Below, in pieces: positions 25,098 to 34,416 of a stretch of DNA of 64,000 nucleotides. Made by a program: the position numbers and the translations under genes. Each line of letters begins with the position of its first letter. The first letter of the stretch is position 1. Below the pieces are notes generated by a model. It was not told where the DNA came from. It did no database searches and worked only from the letters and a program-made list of their open reading frames with translations. Source of the stretch: Alphaproteobacteria bacterium MarineAlpha5_Bin12 (lineage in GTDB: Bacteria; Pseudomonadota; Alphaproteobacteria; HIMB59; GCA-002718135). The stretch is from NCBI GenBank assembly GCA_002937855.1, contig PTKS01000008.1, positions 1-64,000 of the forward strand. Reading direction: 5' to 3'.

Positions 25098-25283
25098 ATG
25101 GGTATTCATTACAATCACAAATCAAAAGCTGGTGATAGAGCAATGCAAAAAGAGCTCAAAAGAAAAATGCGTTTAGAAAAAAAGAGGCAAAAACGTGAAG
25201 AAAAAGAAGCTCAAAAGTTAGAAGAACTTGATAAACTTACTAGACCAGATAACACCGAAGATAATAATAAAGAAACTCAGTAA
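25098..25283 (+). CDS. Small highly charged conserved-looking protein
   Basis: This 61-residue protein is almost all charged or polar: MGIHYNHKSKAGDRAMQKE, then a Lys/Arg/Glu-rich helix (about 18-48), then an acidic tail. AAGGATAAATT before the ATG is a good ribosome-binding site. It looks like a single amphipathic helix or coiled coil that could bind nucleic acid or ribosomes, but I do not recognise the family. The good start context and lack of an alternative gene support it being real. Confidence 0.6.
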   Translation: MGIHYNHKSKAGDRAMQKELKRKMRLEKKRQKREEKEAQKLEELDKLTRPDNTEDNNKETQ

Positions 25284-25291
25284 TTATTAAT

Positions 25292-26104
25292 TTAATCTAT
25301 AGGATGATTTTTTCTTATAAACTTTTTCAATAAAGCAAGTGCCTTATCAGCTTCTTCAAGTAAAATCATATGCCCACAATTTTCTATAATCTCTACTTCA
25401 GAACTTTCAATAGCATCCGCTAATTTTTTTCCTTCTTTAACTGGGCACATCCTGTCTTCTGCTCCTAGTATATTAATTGTTGGACATTTAACTTTTTTAG
25501 CAGCATCAAATCCATTTTTGTAATTATCACATGCTCTAAAATCTACCCCTAAACTATCCTTCACTGATCCATTTATAACAATAGATCCACCTAAATTCAT
25601 ATGGTGCAAACCTGGAACTGGATGGCCTCCGAAGTGTCCGGAGGGACCGTGAGCCCAATCCATCATTAGATCTACTGCTTTTGGATCACCTTTTTCAGCT
25701 AATTCTAAGAGTTCTGGATTCATAGGAATGGCTCCTGCCCCTCCCATCAAAGCCAATGATTTAATTTTATTAGGAAACTGTGATGCACATTCCATTGTTA
25801 TTAAACAACCTTGTGAATGTCCAACTAAAGAGGCTTCCGTCATACCTACAGAATCAATGACGTCTGATATCCACTTTGCTTGCTCTTCAATTGATTTTAG
25901 AGATGGCCCTTGTGAATAGCCATGACCTGGTAAATCAATAGCTAAAACACTGTAACCATGAAAAGCAAAATACCGAGTTTGTAAAACCCATGTAATATGA
26001 CTTAAACCACTTCCATGAACAAAAATAATTAGGGGTTTATTTTTATCAAATGGTCTTCCTCCCGTTGAAGCAAAAACTTCTTTATTATTAACTTTAAACT
26101 TCAC
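25292..26104 (-). CDS. Alpha/beta hydrolase
   Basis: This 270-residue alpha/beta hydrolase has FVHGSGLSHITW (oxyanion), DLPGHGYSQGP, nucleophile S97 in VGHSQGC, ILGAEDRMCPV for the acid, and NCGHMILLEEAD for the His. It is the last gene of the fad/metY operon and overlaps metY by 4 bases. It may be a thioesterase or an ester hydrolase that supplies or finishes the acyl chain, but substrate is unknown. Confidence 0.85.
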   Translation of the reverse strand: MKFKVNNKEVFASTGGRPFDKNKPLIIFVHGSGLSHITWVLQTRYFAFHGYSVLAIDLPGHGYSQGPSLKSIEEQAKWISDVIDSVGMTEASLVGHSQGCLITMECASQFPNKIKSLALMGGAGAIPMNPELLELAEKGDPKAVDLMMDWAHGPSGHFGGHPVPGLHHMNLGGSIVINGSVKDSLGVDFRACDNYKNGFDAAKKVKCPTINILGAEDRMCPVKEGKKLADAIESSEVEIIENCGHMILLEEADKALALLKKFIRKNHPID

Positions 26105-27411
26105 TTATTTGCAACTAATCTTGGTTTTTTTGCTGCTCTAAAACCACTTTCAAAATCATTTACAATATCATCAAAATCTTCAAGGCCTACTGAAAGTCTG
26201 ATCATATCCTGAGACATTCCAGCCAATTTTAACGAAGCTTCATCCATTTGAGAATGAGTTCCTGAAGCAGGATGTATAACCAATGTTCTTGAATCCCCTA
26301 CATTAGCAAGATGAGATGACAACTTAACATTATCAATAAATGCTGCGCCAGCTTCTTTTCCACCCTTAACTCCAAAAGCTATCATAGAACCAACCCCTTT
26401 TGGAAGTATCTTTTTAGCCAACTCAAAATCTGGATTTTCAGGTAAGCTTGCATGAGAAACCCAAGCCACACTTTCATGATTGCTAAGATACTCAACCATC
26501 TTTAATGCATTTGAGCAATGTTTTTCCATCCTTACAGAAAGTGTTTCAATGCCTTGTAAAACATTCCAGGCATTTTGTGGACTTAAGCATGGGCCCATAT
26601 CTCGCATACCTTCTGCTCTTGCTTTCATAGTAAATGCTACCGGACCAAATTCTTCTGCAAATGATAACCCATGGTAACCTTCATATGGTTCTGTCATATC
26701 TGGAAATTTATCATTTTGCATCCAATCAAATTTTCCACCTTCTACTAAAATTCCCGCCATTGAAGATCCATGTCCACACATCCATTTAGTCAAAGAATGA
26801 ATAACAATATCTGCACCATGTTCTAATGGTTTGCAAAGATAAGGTGTTTGATAAGTACTATCAATGACTAGAGGTATTCCAGCTTCATGAGCAATGTTTG
26901 CTACTTCTGGCATATTCATTAATTCATTTCCAGGATTTCCTACTAATTCACCAAAAATACATTTAGTATTTTTTTGAATAGCTTTTTTAAAACCTTCTGT
27001 ATCTCTTGGTTTTACAAAAGTTGTTTTAATTCCAAACTTAGGAAGAGTTAAACGAAACAAATTAAAAGTACCTCCATATAGTTGTGATGAAGCAACAATA
27101 TGATCGCCTGCTTTGCATAATGTCATAATAGCAATAAAAATTGCACTCATACCAGAAGCGGTTGCCAAAGCGGCTGTTCCACCTTCTAAAGCTGATACGC
27201 GTTCTTCTAAAACCTGAACTGTTGGATTGGAAATCCTACTGTAAATATGTCCACCTTGTTCTAAATTAAATAAGGCTGCTGCATGATCAACATCATTAAA
27301 TAAATAAGACGTCGTTTGGTAGATAGGCACTTGTCTAGAGCCAGCATTTTTTTCAGGCATATATCCTGCGTGCAAACTTAATGTATCAAATTTATAAGTT
27401 TTAGGGTCCAT
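26101..27411 (-). CDS. metY: O-acetylhomoserine sulfhydrylase (MetY family)
   Basis: PLP enzyme of the Cys/Met metabolism family, 436 residues. The PLP lysine is K209 in HSLTKWMCGHG. YSRISNPT at 57-64, QLYGGTFNLFR and the long C-terminal part (LVIHPASGTHSQ, DMIRLSVGLED) suit MetY/O-acetylhomoserine aminocarboxypropyltransferase rather than MetB or MetC. It joins O-acetylhomoserine, made by MetX elsewhere in this window, with sulfide to homocysteine, or with methanethiol directly to methionine. Unusually it lies inside a fatty-acid-type operon, immediately after the acyl-CoA ligase gene, not with metX. Confidence 0.9.
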   Translation of the reverse strand: MDPKTYKFDTLSLHAGYMPEKNAGSRQVPIYQTTSYLFNDVDHAAALFNLEQGGHIYSRISNPTVQVLEERVSALEGGTAALATASGMSAIFIAIMTLCKAGDHIVASSQLYGGTFNLFRLTLPKFGIKTTFVKPRDTEGFKKAIQKNTKCIFGELVGNPGNELMNMPEVANIAHEAGIPLVIDSTYQTPYLCKPLEHGADIVIHSLTKWMCGHGSSMAGILVEGGKFDWMQNDKFPDMTEPYEGYHGLSFAEEFGPVAFTMKARAEGMRDMGPCLSPQNAWNVLQGIETLSVRMEKHCSNALKMVEYLSNHESVAWVSHASLPENPDFELAKKILPKGVGSMIAFGVKGGKEAGAAFIDNVKLSSHLANVGDSRTLVIHPASGTHSQMDEASLKLAGMSQDMIRLSVGLEDFDDIVNDFESGFRAAKKPRLVANK

Positions 27412-29043
27412 TTATATCTCCTTTGCTTTTTTTCTTAGTTCAAATTTTTGTATTTTTCCCGTAGATGTTTTTGGTAATTCACCAAAGATAACATATTTTG
27501 GCCTCTTAAATCCAGCCATATTTTCTTTACAAAACTGAATAATATCCTCTTCGGTGGCATTTTTTCCTGGTGCTAATTCAACAAAAGCACACGGTGTTTC
27601 TCCCCATTTTTCATCTGGCTTAGCAACAACAGCAACTAAAGATACTGCGGGGTGTTTTGCCACTGCGCTTTCTACCTCTACGGATGAGATATTTTCGCCT
27701 CCAGATATTATTATGTCTTTTGAACGATCTTTAATTTGAATATATCCGTCAGGATAAACAACCGCTAAATCTCCAGAATGGAACCAACCTTGTTTCATAG
27801 ATGTTTCTGTTGCTTCTTTATTTTTATAATACCCTTTCATTACAACATTGCCTCGAATAAGAATTTCACCCATTGTTTTTCCATCCATTGGAACCGTTTC
27901 ATAAGTTTCGGGATCTGCAACGCATACATCCTCAGTATTGGGATAACGAACTCCTTGTCTTGCATTAATGTCAGCTTTTTCAGCATTCGAAAGTTTATTC
28001 CAATCCTCGTTCCATGCACATTGAAGAATATGACCATATGTTTCGGTCAAACCATAAACATGCATTACCTCGAAACCAAGATCATCCATTTTTTCTAGTA
28101 TAGAGCTTGTTGGAGGCGCTCCAGCCGTTAGGACATACACTTTGTGTTTAATTTCTTTTTTATCCTTTTCATCTGCATTTGCAATTAAATTTAAAACTAT
28201 AGGTGCTCCTCCAAAATGTGTAACTTTATGTTTATCTATTAAATTATAAATGTCCTTTGCAACAATATATCGACAACATACAATTTTGGCATGTATCAAT
28301 GCAGCTGTCCAAGGGTAGCCCCAACCATTGCAATGAAACATAGGAACGGTGTAAAGGAAGGTTAATTTGTTTGGCATATTCCAAGCTGTTACGCTTCCTG
28401 TCGACATTAAGTAAGAACCTCGATGATGATAAACTACACCTTTTGGTTTTCCTGTAGTTCCTGAAGTATAACTTAATGAAATTGCTTGCCATTCGTCATC
28501 TGGTAATGACCAATTAAAATTATCATCACCTGTTTCAAGAAATTCTTCATAGGTACAATCGCCGATTTTTTTCCCCTCACCTTCTTTAAATATTGCCTGA
28601 TCATCATGAATGTCAATTATTGGTATTTTTTTACCACATATATCCAGTGCTTTCTTTATAGTGGATGAAAATTGTGTATCTGCAATCAACAATTTTGCAT
28701 CGCTATGATCTAAAATATAAGCTATAGTTTCTGCGTCAAGTCTCGTATTAATAGTATTAATCACACCACCTGTCATTGGAATAGAATAATGTGCCTCAAA
28801 TAATTCTGGTGTGTTAGCAGCAATAATAGAAACTGTGCTACCTTTAGTAATACCTTTTTTTGTTAAAGCACTTGCAAACTTAGTACACCGATTATATGTT
28901 TGGAGCCAATTATAACTTCTCTTACCGTAAACTAACGATTCGTAATTTGGATAAATATCCTTTACTCTTGAAATAAAACTTAATGGAGACAAAGGAACAA
29001 AGTTTGCAGAGTTTTTATCTAAATCTTTATCGAAATTGTTCAT
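27412..29043 (-). CDS. Acyl-CoA ligase, DmdB-like
   Basis: AMP-forming acyl-CoA synthetase of 543 residues. The P-loop is SYTSGTTGKPKGVVYHHRG, then YGLTETYG, GWFHSGDLAV, and the terminal Lys in KTSTGKIQKF. The sequence fits the medium/short-chain branch that includes 3-methylmercaptopropionyl-CoA ligase DmdB. The N-terminus (LSPLSFISRVKDIYPNY) and ARQGVRYPNTEDV are like DmdB as I remember it. It touches the acyl-CoA dehydrogenase gene upstream (TAATG) and is adjacent to metY. A general fatty acyl-CoA ligase remains possible. Confidence 0.82.
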   Translation of the reverse strand: MNNFDKDLDKNSANFVPLSPLSFISRVKDIYPNYESLVYGKRSYNWLQTYNRCTKFASALTKKGITKGSTVSIIAANTPELFEAHYSIPMTGGVINTINTRLDAETIAYILDHSDAKLLIADTQFSSTIKKALDICGKKIPIIDIHDDQAIFKEGEGKKIGDCTYEEFLETGDDNFNWSLPDDEWQAISLSYTSGTTGKPKGVVYHHRGSYLMSTGSVTAWNMPNKLTFLYTVPMFHCNGWGYPWTAALIHAKIVCCRYIVAKDIYNLIDKHKVTHFGGAPIVLNLIANADEKDKKEIKHKVYVLTAGAPPTSSILEKMDDLGFEVMHVYGLTETYGHILQCAWNEDWNKLSNAEKADINARQGVRYPNTEDVCVADPETYETVPMDGKTMGEILIRGNVVMKGYYKNKEATETSMKQGWFHSGDLAVVYPDGYIQIKDRSKDIIISGGENISSVEVESAVAKHPAVSLVAVVAKPDEKWGETPCAFVELAPGKNATEEDIIQFCKENMAGFKRPKYVIFGELPKTSTGKIQKFELRKKAKEI

Positions 29044-30818
29044 TAATTTTTAAAATTATAATTCATAATAATATCACTACCTGATTTCACATTACTATAA
29101 GCATCAATTCTTGTTAATATTCTAGTAAAAAATATACTAGCACAATCAATTTTAGACTTATAAAAATCTTTGTTTTCTTCAATTTTTCTGTAAGCCACAT
29201 CTGCCATTTTTAACCACATCAGTCCAATTGATACAAGTGCAAAGATATTCAAGTATTCAGTTGCTGCGCTATTTACCTCATCTTGATTAGTTTTCACATT
29301 ATTTTGAATCCAAGAAGTTAGATCTTTTAAAATGCTATTGTATTTATTTAATAAAGAACAAAATCCTTTAAGATTATCTTCAGAGCTAAGTTTATTAATT
29401 TCTTTATCTATATGGGCGAGATAAGAATTAATAACCTTTCCATCTTTCATTGTTAATTTTCTTAAAACTAAATCAATAGCCTGAACAGCATTTGTGCCTT
29501 CATAAATAGGTGCTATATGAACATCTCTTACTAACTGTTCCATACCGTGCTCTTTAATATATCCATGACCACCATAGACTTCCATTGCATTATTTGTAAT
29601 TTCTACTCCTATATCCGTAAAGAAAGATTTGATTACTGGTGTCATCAAAGCAACTATATCTGAAGCATTTTCTCTAACTGTTGGATCATTATGTTTCAGC
29701 ATCACATCAGCATTTTGTGAAAGCCAAAATGCCAAAGCCCGTTCACCCTCAATCAATGATTTCATAAATAGAATATTCTTTCTTACATCAGCATGGACAA
29801 TGATAGGATCAGCCAGATCATCTTTTGTTGGTTGGCGACGATCTTTTCGTCCTTGTTTCCTATCTAACGCATATACTAACGCATTCTGATATGCCGTTTC
29901 AGACAGTCCAATTCCTTGTATTCCAACAACTATTCTTTCTAGATTCATCATTGTAAACATTGAGTTTAAACCCTTATTCTTCTCTCCAATAAGATATCCA
30001 ATAGCATCATCAAAATTAAGTACACAAGTAGCAGAACCCTTAATACCCATTTTTTGTTCAATAGACCCTGTAGAAACTCCATTTCGATTTCCTATTGAAC
30101 CATCTTCATTTACAATAAATTTAGGTACTAAAAATAAACTTATACCTTTTGTACCTTCAGGTGAGTCAGGCAAGCGAGCTAATACTAAATGAATAATATT
30201 TTCTGTCAGATCGTGATCTCCGGATGTAATAAATATTTTTTGTCCGGTTATTTTATAACTATCTTTATCTTGAAAAACTGCTTTTGTTTTTAATATTCCC
30301 AAATCAGTTCCACAATGTGATTCAGTCAGACACATTGTTCCACTCCATTTTCCTTCAACTAATTTTGGCAAAAATTTATTTTTTAAGTCCTCACTTGCAT
30401 GATGATAAATACAGTTATAAGCTCCATGACTAAGTTCGCTATATAATTTAAAAGATAAACTTGCTGAAGACATCATTTCATCAAAAAAAATACTTAATGA
30501 TTTTGGAAGACCTTGTCCTCCATACTTTGGATCACATGCTAATGATGTCCAGCCATCAGCAATAAATTTTTCATAAGTTTCTTTGTATTTAGGAGGAGTT
30601 TTGACTTCACCATTTTCCAATTTACAACCATAATCATCTCCTGATTTTGCTAGTGGGAAAATTGAATTTTCTGTCATTTTTGCTGCTTCTAAAATGATTG
30701 ATTGAGCTAGTTCTGTATTAACTTCTTTGTACTCGTCAATTTCTTTAAAGTTTTCATTATCTAATAACTCATTAAACAAAAAAATCATATCTTCAGTTGG
30801 GGCCTTATATGCTGTCAT
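29043..30818 (-). CDS. Acyl-CoA dehydrogenase, DmdC-like
   Basis: FAD-dependent acyl-CoA dehydrogenase of 591 residues, the long type with an added C-terminal domain. MCLTESHCGTDLGILKT, FITSGDHDLTEN, LARLPDSPEGTKGISLFLVPK, YGGHGYIKEHG and IYEGTNAVQA (catalytic Glu) are visible. This family contains methylmercaptopropionyl-CoA dehydrogenase DmdC and also ordinary long-chain enzymes. The opening YKAPTEDMIFLFNELLD is typical of the family. It is flanked by the FadN-type gene and the DmdB-like ligase, so it performs the first oxidation of the operon's acyl-CoA substrate. Confidence 0.85.
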   Translation of the reverse strand: MTAYKAPTEDMIFLFNELLDNENFKEIDEYKEVNTELAQSIILEAAKMTENSIFPLAKSGDDYGCKLENGEVKTPPKYKETYEKFIADGWTSLACDPKYGGQGLPKSLSIFFDEMMSSASLSFKLYSELSHGAYNCIYHHASEDLKNKFLPKLVEGKWSGTMCLTESHCGTDLGILKTKAVFQDKDSYKITGQKIFITSGDHDLTENIIHLVLARLPDSPEGTKGISLFLVPKFIVNEDGSIGNRNGVSTGSIEQKMGIKGSATCVLNFDDAIGYLIGEKNKGLNSMFTMMNLERIVVGIQGIGLSETAYQNALVYALDRKQGRKDRRQPTKDDLADPIIVHADVRKNILFMKSLIEGERALAFWLSQNADVMLKHNDPTVRENASDIVALMTPVIKSFFTDIGVEITNNAMEVYGGHGYIKEHGMEQLVRDVHIAPIYEGTNAVQAIDLVLRKLTMKDGKVINSYLAHIDKEINKLSSEDNLKGFCSLLNKYNSILKDLTSWIQNNVKTNQDEVNSAATEYLNIFALVSIGLMWLKMADVAYRKIEENKDFYKSKIDCASIFFTRILTRIDAYSNVKSGSDIIMNYNFKN

Positions 30819-33008
30819 CTAATTCACCAAAGGTTTTCCAGTTTCTAAAGTATGTTTTATGCGTTCTTGGGTTTTAGGCATTTGAATAAGATTCATAAAT
30901 GCCTCTAATTCTAAAGCATATATGTCATCTTCTTTTAATTCTTTATTCATACTCGTATTTCCTCCACTTAACACAAAAGCTAATTGCTTACCAACCTCAA
31001 GTCCGTGATCTAAAATTTTTTTATCTTTGTATAAATTTTCTAATATTTCATACATTTTATTTCTAACGGCTGCACCTGATAATTTGAATATTGGTTTTTT
31101 AGGAATTTTATAGTTTTGATAAACTTCTTCTAATAATTTCTCTGATTCATGCAATAATCTATCTCTATTTATTACAACTCTATCTTTTTCTAATAAAAAT
31201 TTATTAGGTAATGCTTCATTTGGAGAGCTAGCAGTTTTGGCATATCCAATTAAATCAAATACTTTTAAAGGTGCTAAATCATAATCGTTCATTGCGTCTT
31301 CAGATAGAGACCAACGCCATAACATTTCTTTACAACCTCCTCCAGCTGGTATTAAACCAACAAGAGTTTCAACTAAACCAAGTACAACATTGGTATGAGA
31401 AACAACATAATTGCTTTGACATAGCACTTCAAAGCCGCCTCCTATTGCTAGCCCAGAAGGTGCAGAAATAACTGGAAATTCAGAATACTTTAATTTTTTG
31501 CATGTTTTTTGAAAATCTATAATGAATTTTTCTATTTTATTCCATTCTTTGTTTTTTGCATATTCCATTACATAATTTAAATTAACACCAGCTGAAAACT
31601 GAAGAGATTCATTGTTTATAATCAAATTTTTATCACAAGCTGATTTTAACATTTCCATTGAATCTGAGTCGAGAGCATTTGCTTTAGTGGTAAATTCCAC
31701 TATATTATAGTCCTTATTTTCATAATAATAACAATTTGAAGACGCATTTTCTTTTCTAAGATAATTTTTATTTTTCATTCTTCTTAAGGTGTTAAGCTTG
31801 CTATCAAGATATTTTTGTTTTATTTCATCAGTTTTTTGAATATTATTTATTTTATTATACATTTCAAAAGGACCGATTGACCAATTAAAGCCTAACCTCA
31901 TTGCTTCATCTATATTGTTTTTATCATTTGTTACATTCGGTATTAAAGAAGATGCATATTCTGTAATTTTTTTGATTACCGTTTTAGCATAATCTCCATA
32001 TTTTCCATTTAAATTAATTAATTTTTCTATATTTATTTGATCACCTATTCCTAGATCAATTTTTTTTGCTTTTGAATAGTTTCCATTTTTCAAATCAATA
32101 GCTTCTAAATTTTTTTGTCCTCCTTCTTTTCGCATACGATAAAATCCGCCTTTTCCTTTTCTACCTGTATAGCCATCTTCAATCATTTTTGTTATAAATG
32201 AATTTTCTTTTGCAACCTCATGAAAAGGATCTTTTTTTGGCAACTCTTTTAAGAAGCTCTTTAAAACATCTGCCATAAGATCTATTCCAATCAAATCATA
32301 CAAACCAAAAATTCCAGTTTTAGGAATTCCCATCGGTCTTCCAAAAATAGAATCTGCTTCTTCTATACTTAATTCCATTTTAAAAGCTTCTGTCATTGCC
32401 ACTTGCATTGCATAAACTCCAACACGGTTACCTAAAAAACCTGGTGTGTCTTTACAAATTATTACACCTTTACCAAGTTTTTGATCACAAAAAGACTTTA
32501 ATGTATTGATATTTTCTTCATCATTAATGGATTGTGTTACTATTTCTAATAACCCCATATAACGAACAGGATTAAAAAAATGAGTAATACAAAAATTTTT
32601 TTTCATATTATCATTCATTTTTTGTGATAAAATTTTTAGAGGTATAGTAGAGGTATTGGATGAAACTATAGAACCTTCTTTTCTTTCTTCCTCTATTTTT
32701 TTATAAATATTATGTTTAATATCAATTCGTTCAACAACTGCTTCTACAATCCAATCAGCTTCACGAACTTTGGCAAAGTCATCTTCGATATTTCCAGCTG
32801 ATATCAAATCAATTTTATTTTTTTCAAGTAAAAGTGGTGGACGTGAATTCAAAATTCTTTCTTTAGCTTTTTCAACTATTTGATTTCTAGCTCCCTCTTT
32901 GGATGGTAAATCTAGCATAGTAACTCTAATACCAGCATTAGCTACCTGCGCTGCAATACCACATCCCATTGTTCCTGATCCAATTACCAATACTTTGTTA
33001 ATATTCAT
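30819..33008 (-). CDS. fadN: 3-hydroxyacyl-CoA dehydrogenase / enoyl-CoA hydratase, FadN type
   Basis: This 729-residue multifunctional beta-oxidation protein has the dehydrogenase first (GSGTMG at 10-15, SSNTSTIPLK, THFFNPVRYMGLLEIV, DTPGFLGNRVGVYAM) and a crotonase domain in the C-terminal part (SAPSGLAIGGGFEVL, then LGLVETLVGLIPAGGG with the catalytic-type Glu). This order is the reverse of E. coli FadB and like Bacillus FadN. It hydrates enoyl-CoA and oxidises the 3-hydroxyacyl-CoA product. It lies 1 base after fadA, as a fadA-fadN-fadE type cluster. Confidence 0.92.
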   Translation of the reverse strand: MNINKVLVIGSGTMGCGIAAQVANAGIRVTMLDLPSKEGARNQIVEKAKERILNSRPPLLLEKNKIDLISAGNIEDDFAKVREADWIVEAVVERIDIKHNIYKKIEEERKEGSIVSSNTSTIPLKILSQKMNDNMKKNFCITHFFNPVRYMGLLEIVTQSINDEENINTLKSFCDQKLGKGVIICKDTPGFLGNRVGVYAMQVAMTEAFKMELSIEEADSIFGRPMGIPKTGIFGLYDLIGIDLMADVLKSFLKELPKKDPFHEVAKENSFITKMIEDGYTGRKGKGGFYRMRKEGGQKNLEAIDLKNGNYSKAKKIDLGIGDQINIEKLINLNGKYGDYAKTVIKKITEYASSLIPNVTNDKNNIDEAMRLGFNWSIGPFEMYNKINNIQKTDEIKQKYLDSKLNTLRRMKNKNYLRKENASSNCYYYENKDYNIVEFTTKANALDSDSMEMLKSACDKNLIINNESLQFSAGVNLNYVMEYAKNKEWNKIEKFIIDFQKTCKKLKYSEFPVISAPSGLAIGGGFEVLCQSNYVVSHTNVVLGLVETLVGLIPAGGGCKEMLWRWSLSEDAMNDYDLAPLKVFDLIGYAKTASSPNEALPNKFLLEKDRVVINRDRLLHESEKLLEEVYQNYKIPKKPIFKLSGAAVRNKMYEILENLYKDKKILDHGLEVGKQLAFVLSGGNTSMNKELKEDDIYALELEAFMNLIQMPKTQERIKHTLETGKPLVN

Positions 33009-33009
33009 C

Positions 33010-34146
33010 CTAAACTGCTTGAAGAATAGTTGAGAGTCCTTGTCCTGATCCTATACATTGAGTAGCAAGAGCAAATTCCACACCTTCTCTCTTTAATAAA
33101 CTTGCTGCTTTTCCAGTAATCCTTGCGCCTGTGGCTCCAAGAGGATGCCCTATTGCAATTGCTCCTCCATCTATATTTAACTTATCCTCATCAATTTCTA
33201 ACTCTCGCACGCAAGCAATCGACTGAGAGGCAAAAGCTTCATTAAGTTCTACTAAGCCTATATCTTTCATTGTTAAAGAAGATCGTTTTAATGCTTTATT
33301 AGTTGCTCCAATTGGACCAAGACCCATATAATCAGGTTCACATCCATGAACTGCAATTGATCTAATTTTAGCAAGAATTTCTATGTTATTTTTTTTAGCA
33401 TATTCAAGGCTACAAACTAAAAGTGCAGTTGCTCCATCTGTTATAGGGGAAGAATTGCCAGCAGTAACAGATCCATTTTCTATAAATGCTGGTTTTAATT
33501 GATTAAGAGTTTCTAGAGTTGTATCAGGTCTGACACATTCATCCGCTGATATAAAATTATCATTAACATTTATTTTTATTAACTCATTATCAAAATTTTT
33601 TTTCTTTTGTGCATCTACTGTTTTCATATGACTATTAAATGCAAATTCATTTTGTTCTTTTTTTGTAATTTGATATTTTTTTGCAACGTTTTCTGCAGTT
33701 TGACCCCAAGTACAATAAGCCTCAGGGTAATCGTCTTGAAGTTTTGGGTTTGGTGAAAAATTATAACCTATCATAGGCACGTGTGACATACTTTCTACTC
33801 CACCGCATATAAATAATTCTCCTGCGTTTAATGATATTGAACCAGCAGCGTTGTGAATAGCAGTCATTGAGGAAGCACATAGTCTGTTGACAGTTGTTGC
33901 ACCAGCAGATATCGGGATTCCTGCTAAAAAACTTATAACCCTTGCAACATTTAATCCTTGCTCACCCTCTCCATTTGCGCAACCAATTATAACATCTTCG
34001 ATGTCTCTAGGGTTTAAGGACATATTTTCTAATAACCCTTTTATAGTTTGAGCAGCTAAATTATCAGCTCTAATATCTTTTAGAGATCCCTTTTTAGCAG
34101 GAGTAAAAGGTGATCTAACATATTTTGCAATTACAACATCAGACAA
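33010..34146 (-). CDS. fadA: Acetyl-CoA acyltransferase (thiolase)
   Basis: Thiolase of 378 residues with active-site C90 in VNRLCASSM, H334 in GGAIAIGHPLGATGAR and C364 in CIGSGQG. It cleaves 3-ketoacyl-CoA as the last step of beta-oxidation. The start must be the TTG at 34146 (SDVVIAKYVRSPFTP), because no in-frame ATG gives the family N-terminus. It heads the fadA-fadN-dehydrogenase-ligase-metY-hydrolase operon; a small inverted repeat lies 39 bases before its start. Confidence 0.93.
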   Translation of the reverse strand: MSDVVIAKYVRSPFTPAKKGSLKDIRADNLAAQTIKGLLENMSLNPRDIEDVIIGCANGEGEQGLNVARVISFLAGIPISAGATTVNRLCASSMTAIHNAAGSISLNAGELFICGGVESMSHVPMIGYNFSPNPKLQDDYPEAYCTWGQTAENVAKKYQITKKEQNEFAFNSHMKTVDAQKKKNFDNELIKINVNDNFISADECVRPDTTLETLNQLKPAFIENGSVTAGNSSPITDGATALLVCSLEYAKKNNIEILAKIRSIAVHGCEPDYMGLGPIGATNKALKRSSLTMKDIGLVELNEAFASQSIACVRELEIDEDKLNIDGGAIAIGHPLGATGARITGKAASLLKREGVEFALATQCIGSGQGLSTILQAV

Positions 34147-34184
34147 AGCAATATATCTATATAAGATACTTAGAAAAAATACAA

Positions 34185-34198
34185 TATTCCTAAGAATA
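34185..34198. promoter_or_regulatory. Inverted repeat upstream of the fad operon
   Basis: TATTC and GAATA arms flank a 4-base CTAA centre, in the 105-base divergent space between fadA and the lptM-like gene. A dimeric repressor such as a TetR-type fatty-acid regulator could bind here, but five AT-rich base pairs per arm can arise by chance. Confidence 0.25.
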
Positions 34199-34251
34199 CT
34201 TATTATAATATAAAACTAGAATTTATTAAAAATATCTAATATTAATGCAAA

Positions 34252-34410
34252 ATGAGACGATATTTTCTAATATTTCTATTATTATTTACTTTTATTGGCT
34301 GTGGAACTACAGGGCCACTCTGGTTACCAGATGGGGTTGAAGATAAAGCTAAATTTAAATATCCACCTGCATTAGAAGAAGAGTGTAATCCGTCAGAAAA
34401 AGAATGTTAA
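34252..34410 (+). CDS. lptM: Small lipoprotein, LptM-like
   Basis: This 52-residue protein was found by eye; it is too short for most gene finders. MRRYFLIFLLLFTFIGCG is a lipoprotein signal with lipidated C17, followed by GTTGPLWLP, close to the GCGxxGPLYLP core of LptM (formerly YifL), which helps LptD of the lipopolysaccharide translocon mature. It ends 6 bases before lysA, and yifL-type genes commonly precede lysA or dapF. The mature part has two cysteines near its end (ECNPSEKEC). Confidence 0.82.
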   Translation: MRRYFLIFLLLFTFIGCGTTGPLWLPDGVEDKAKFKYPPALEEECNPSEKEC

Positions 34411-34416
34411 TAAAAT

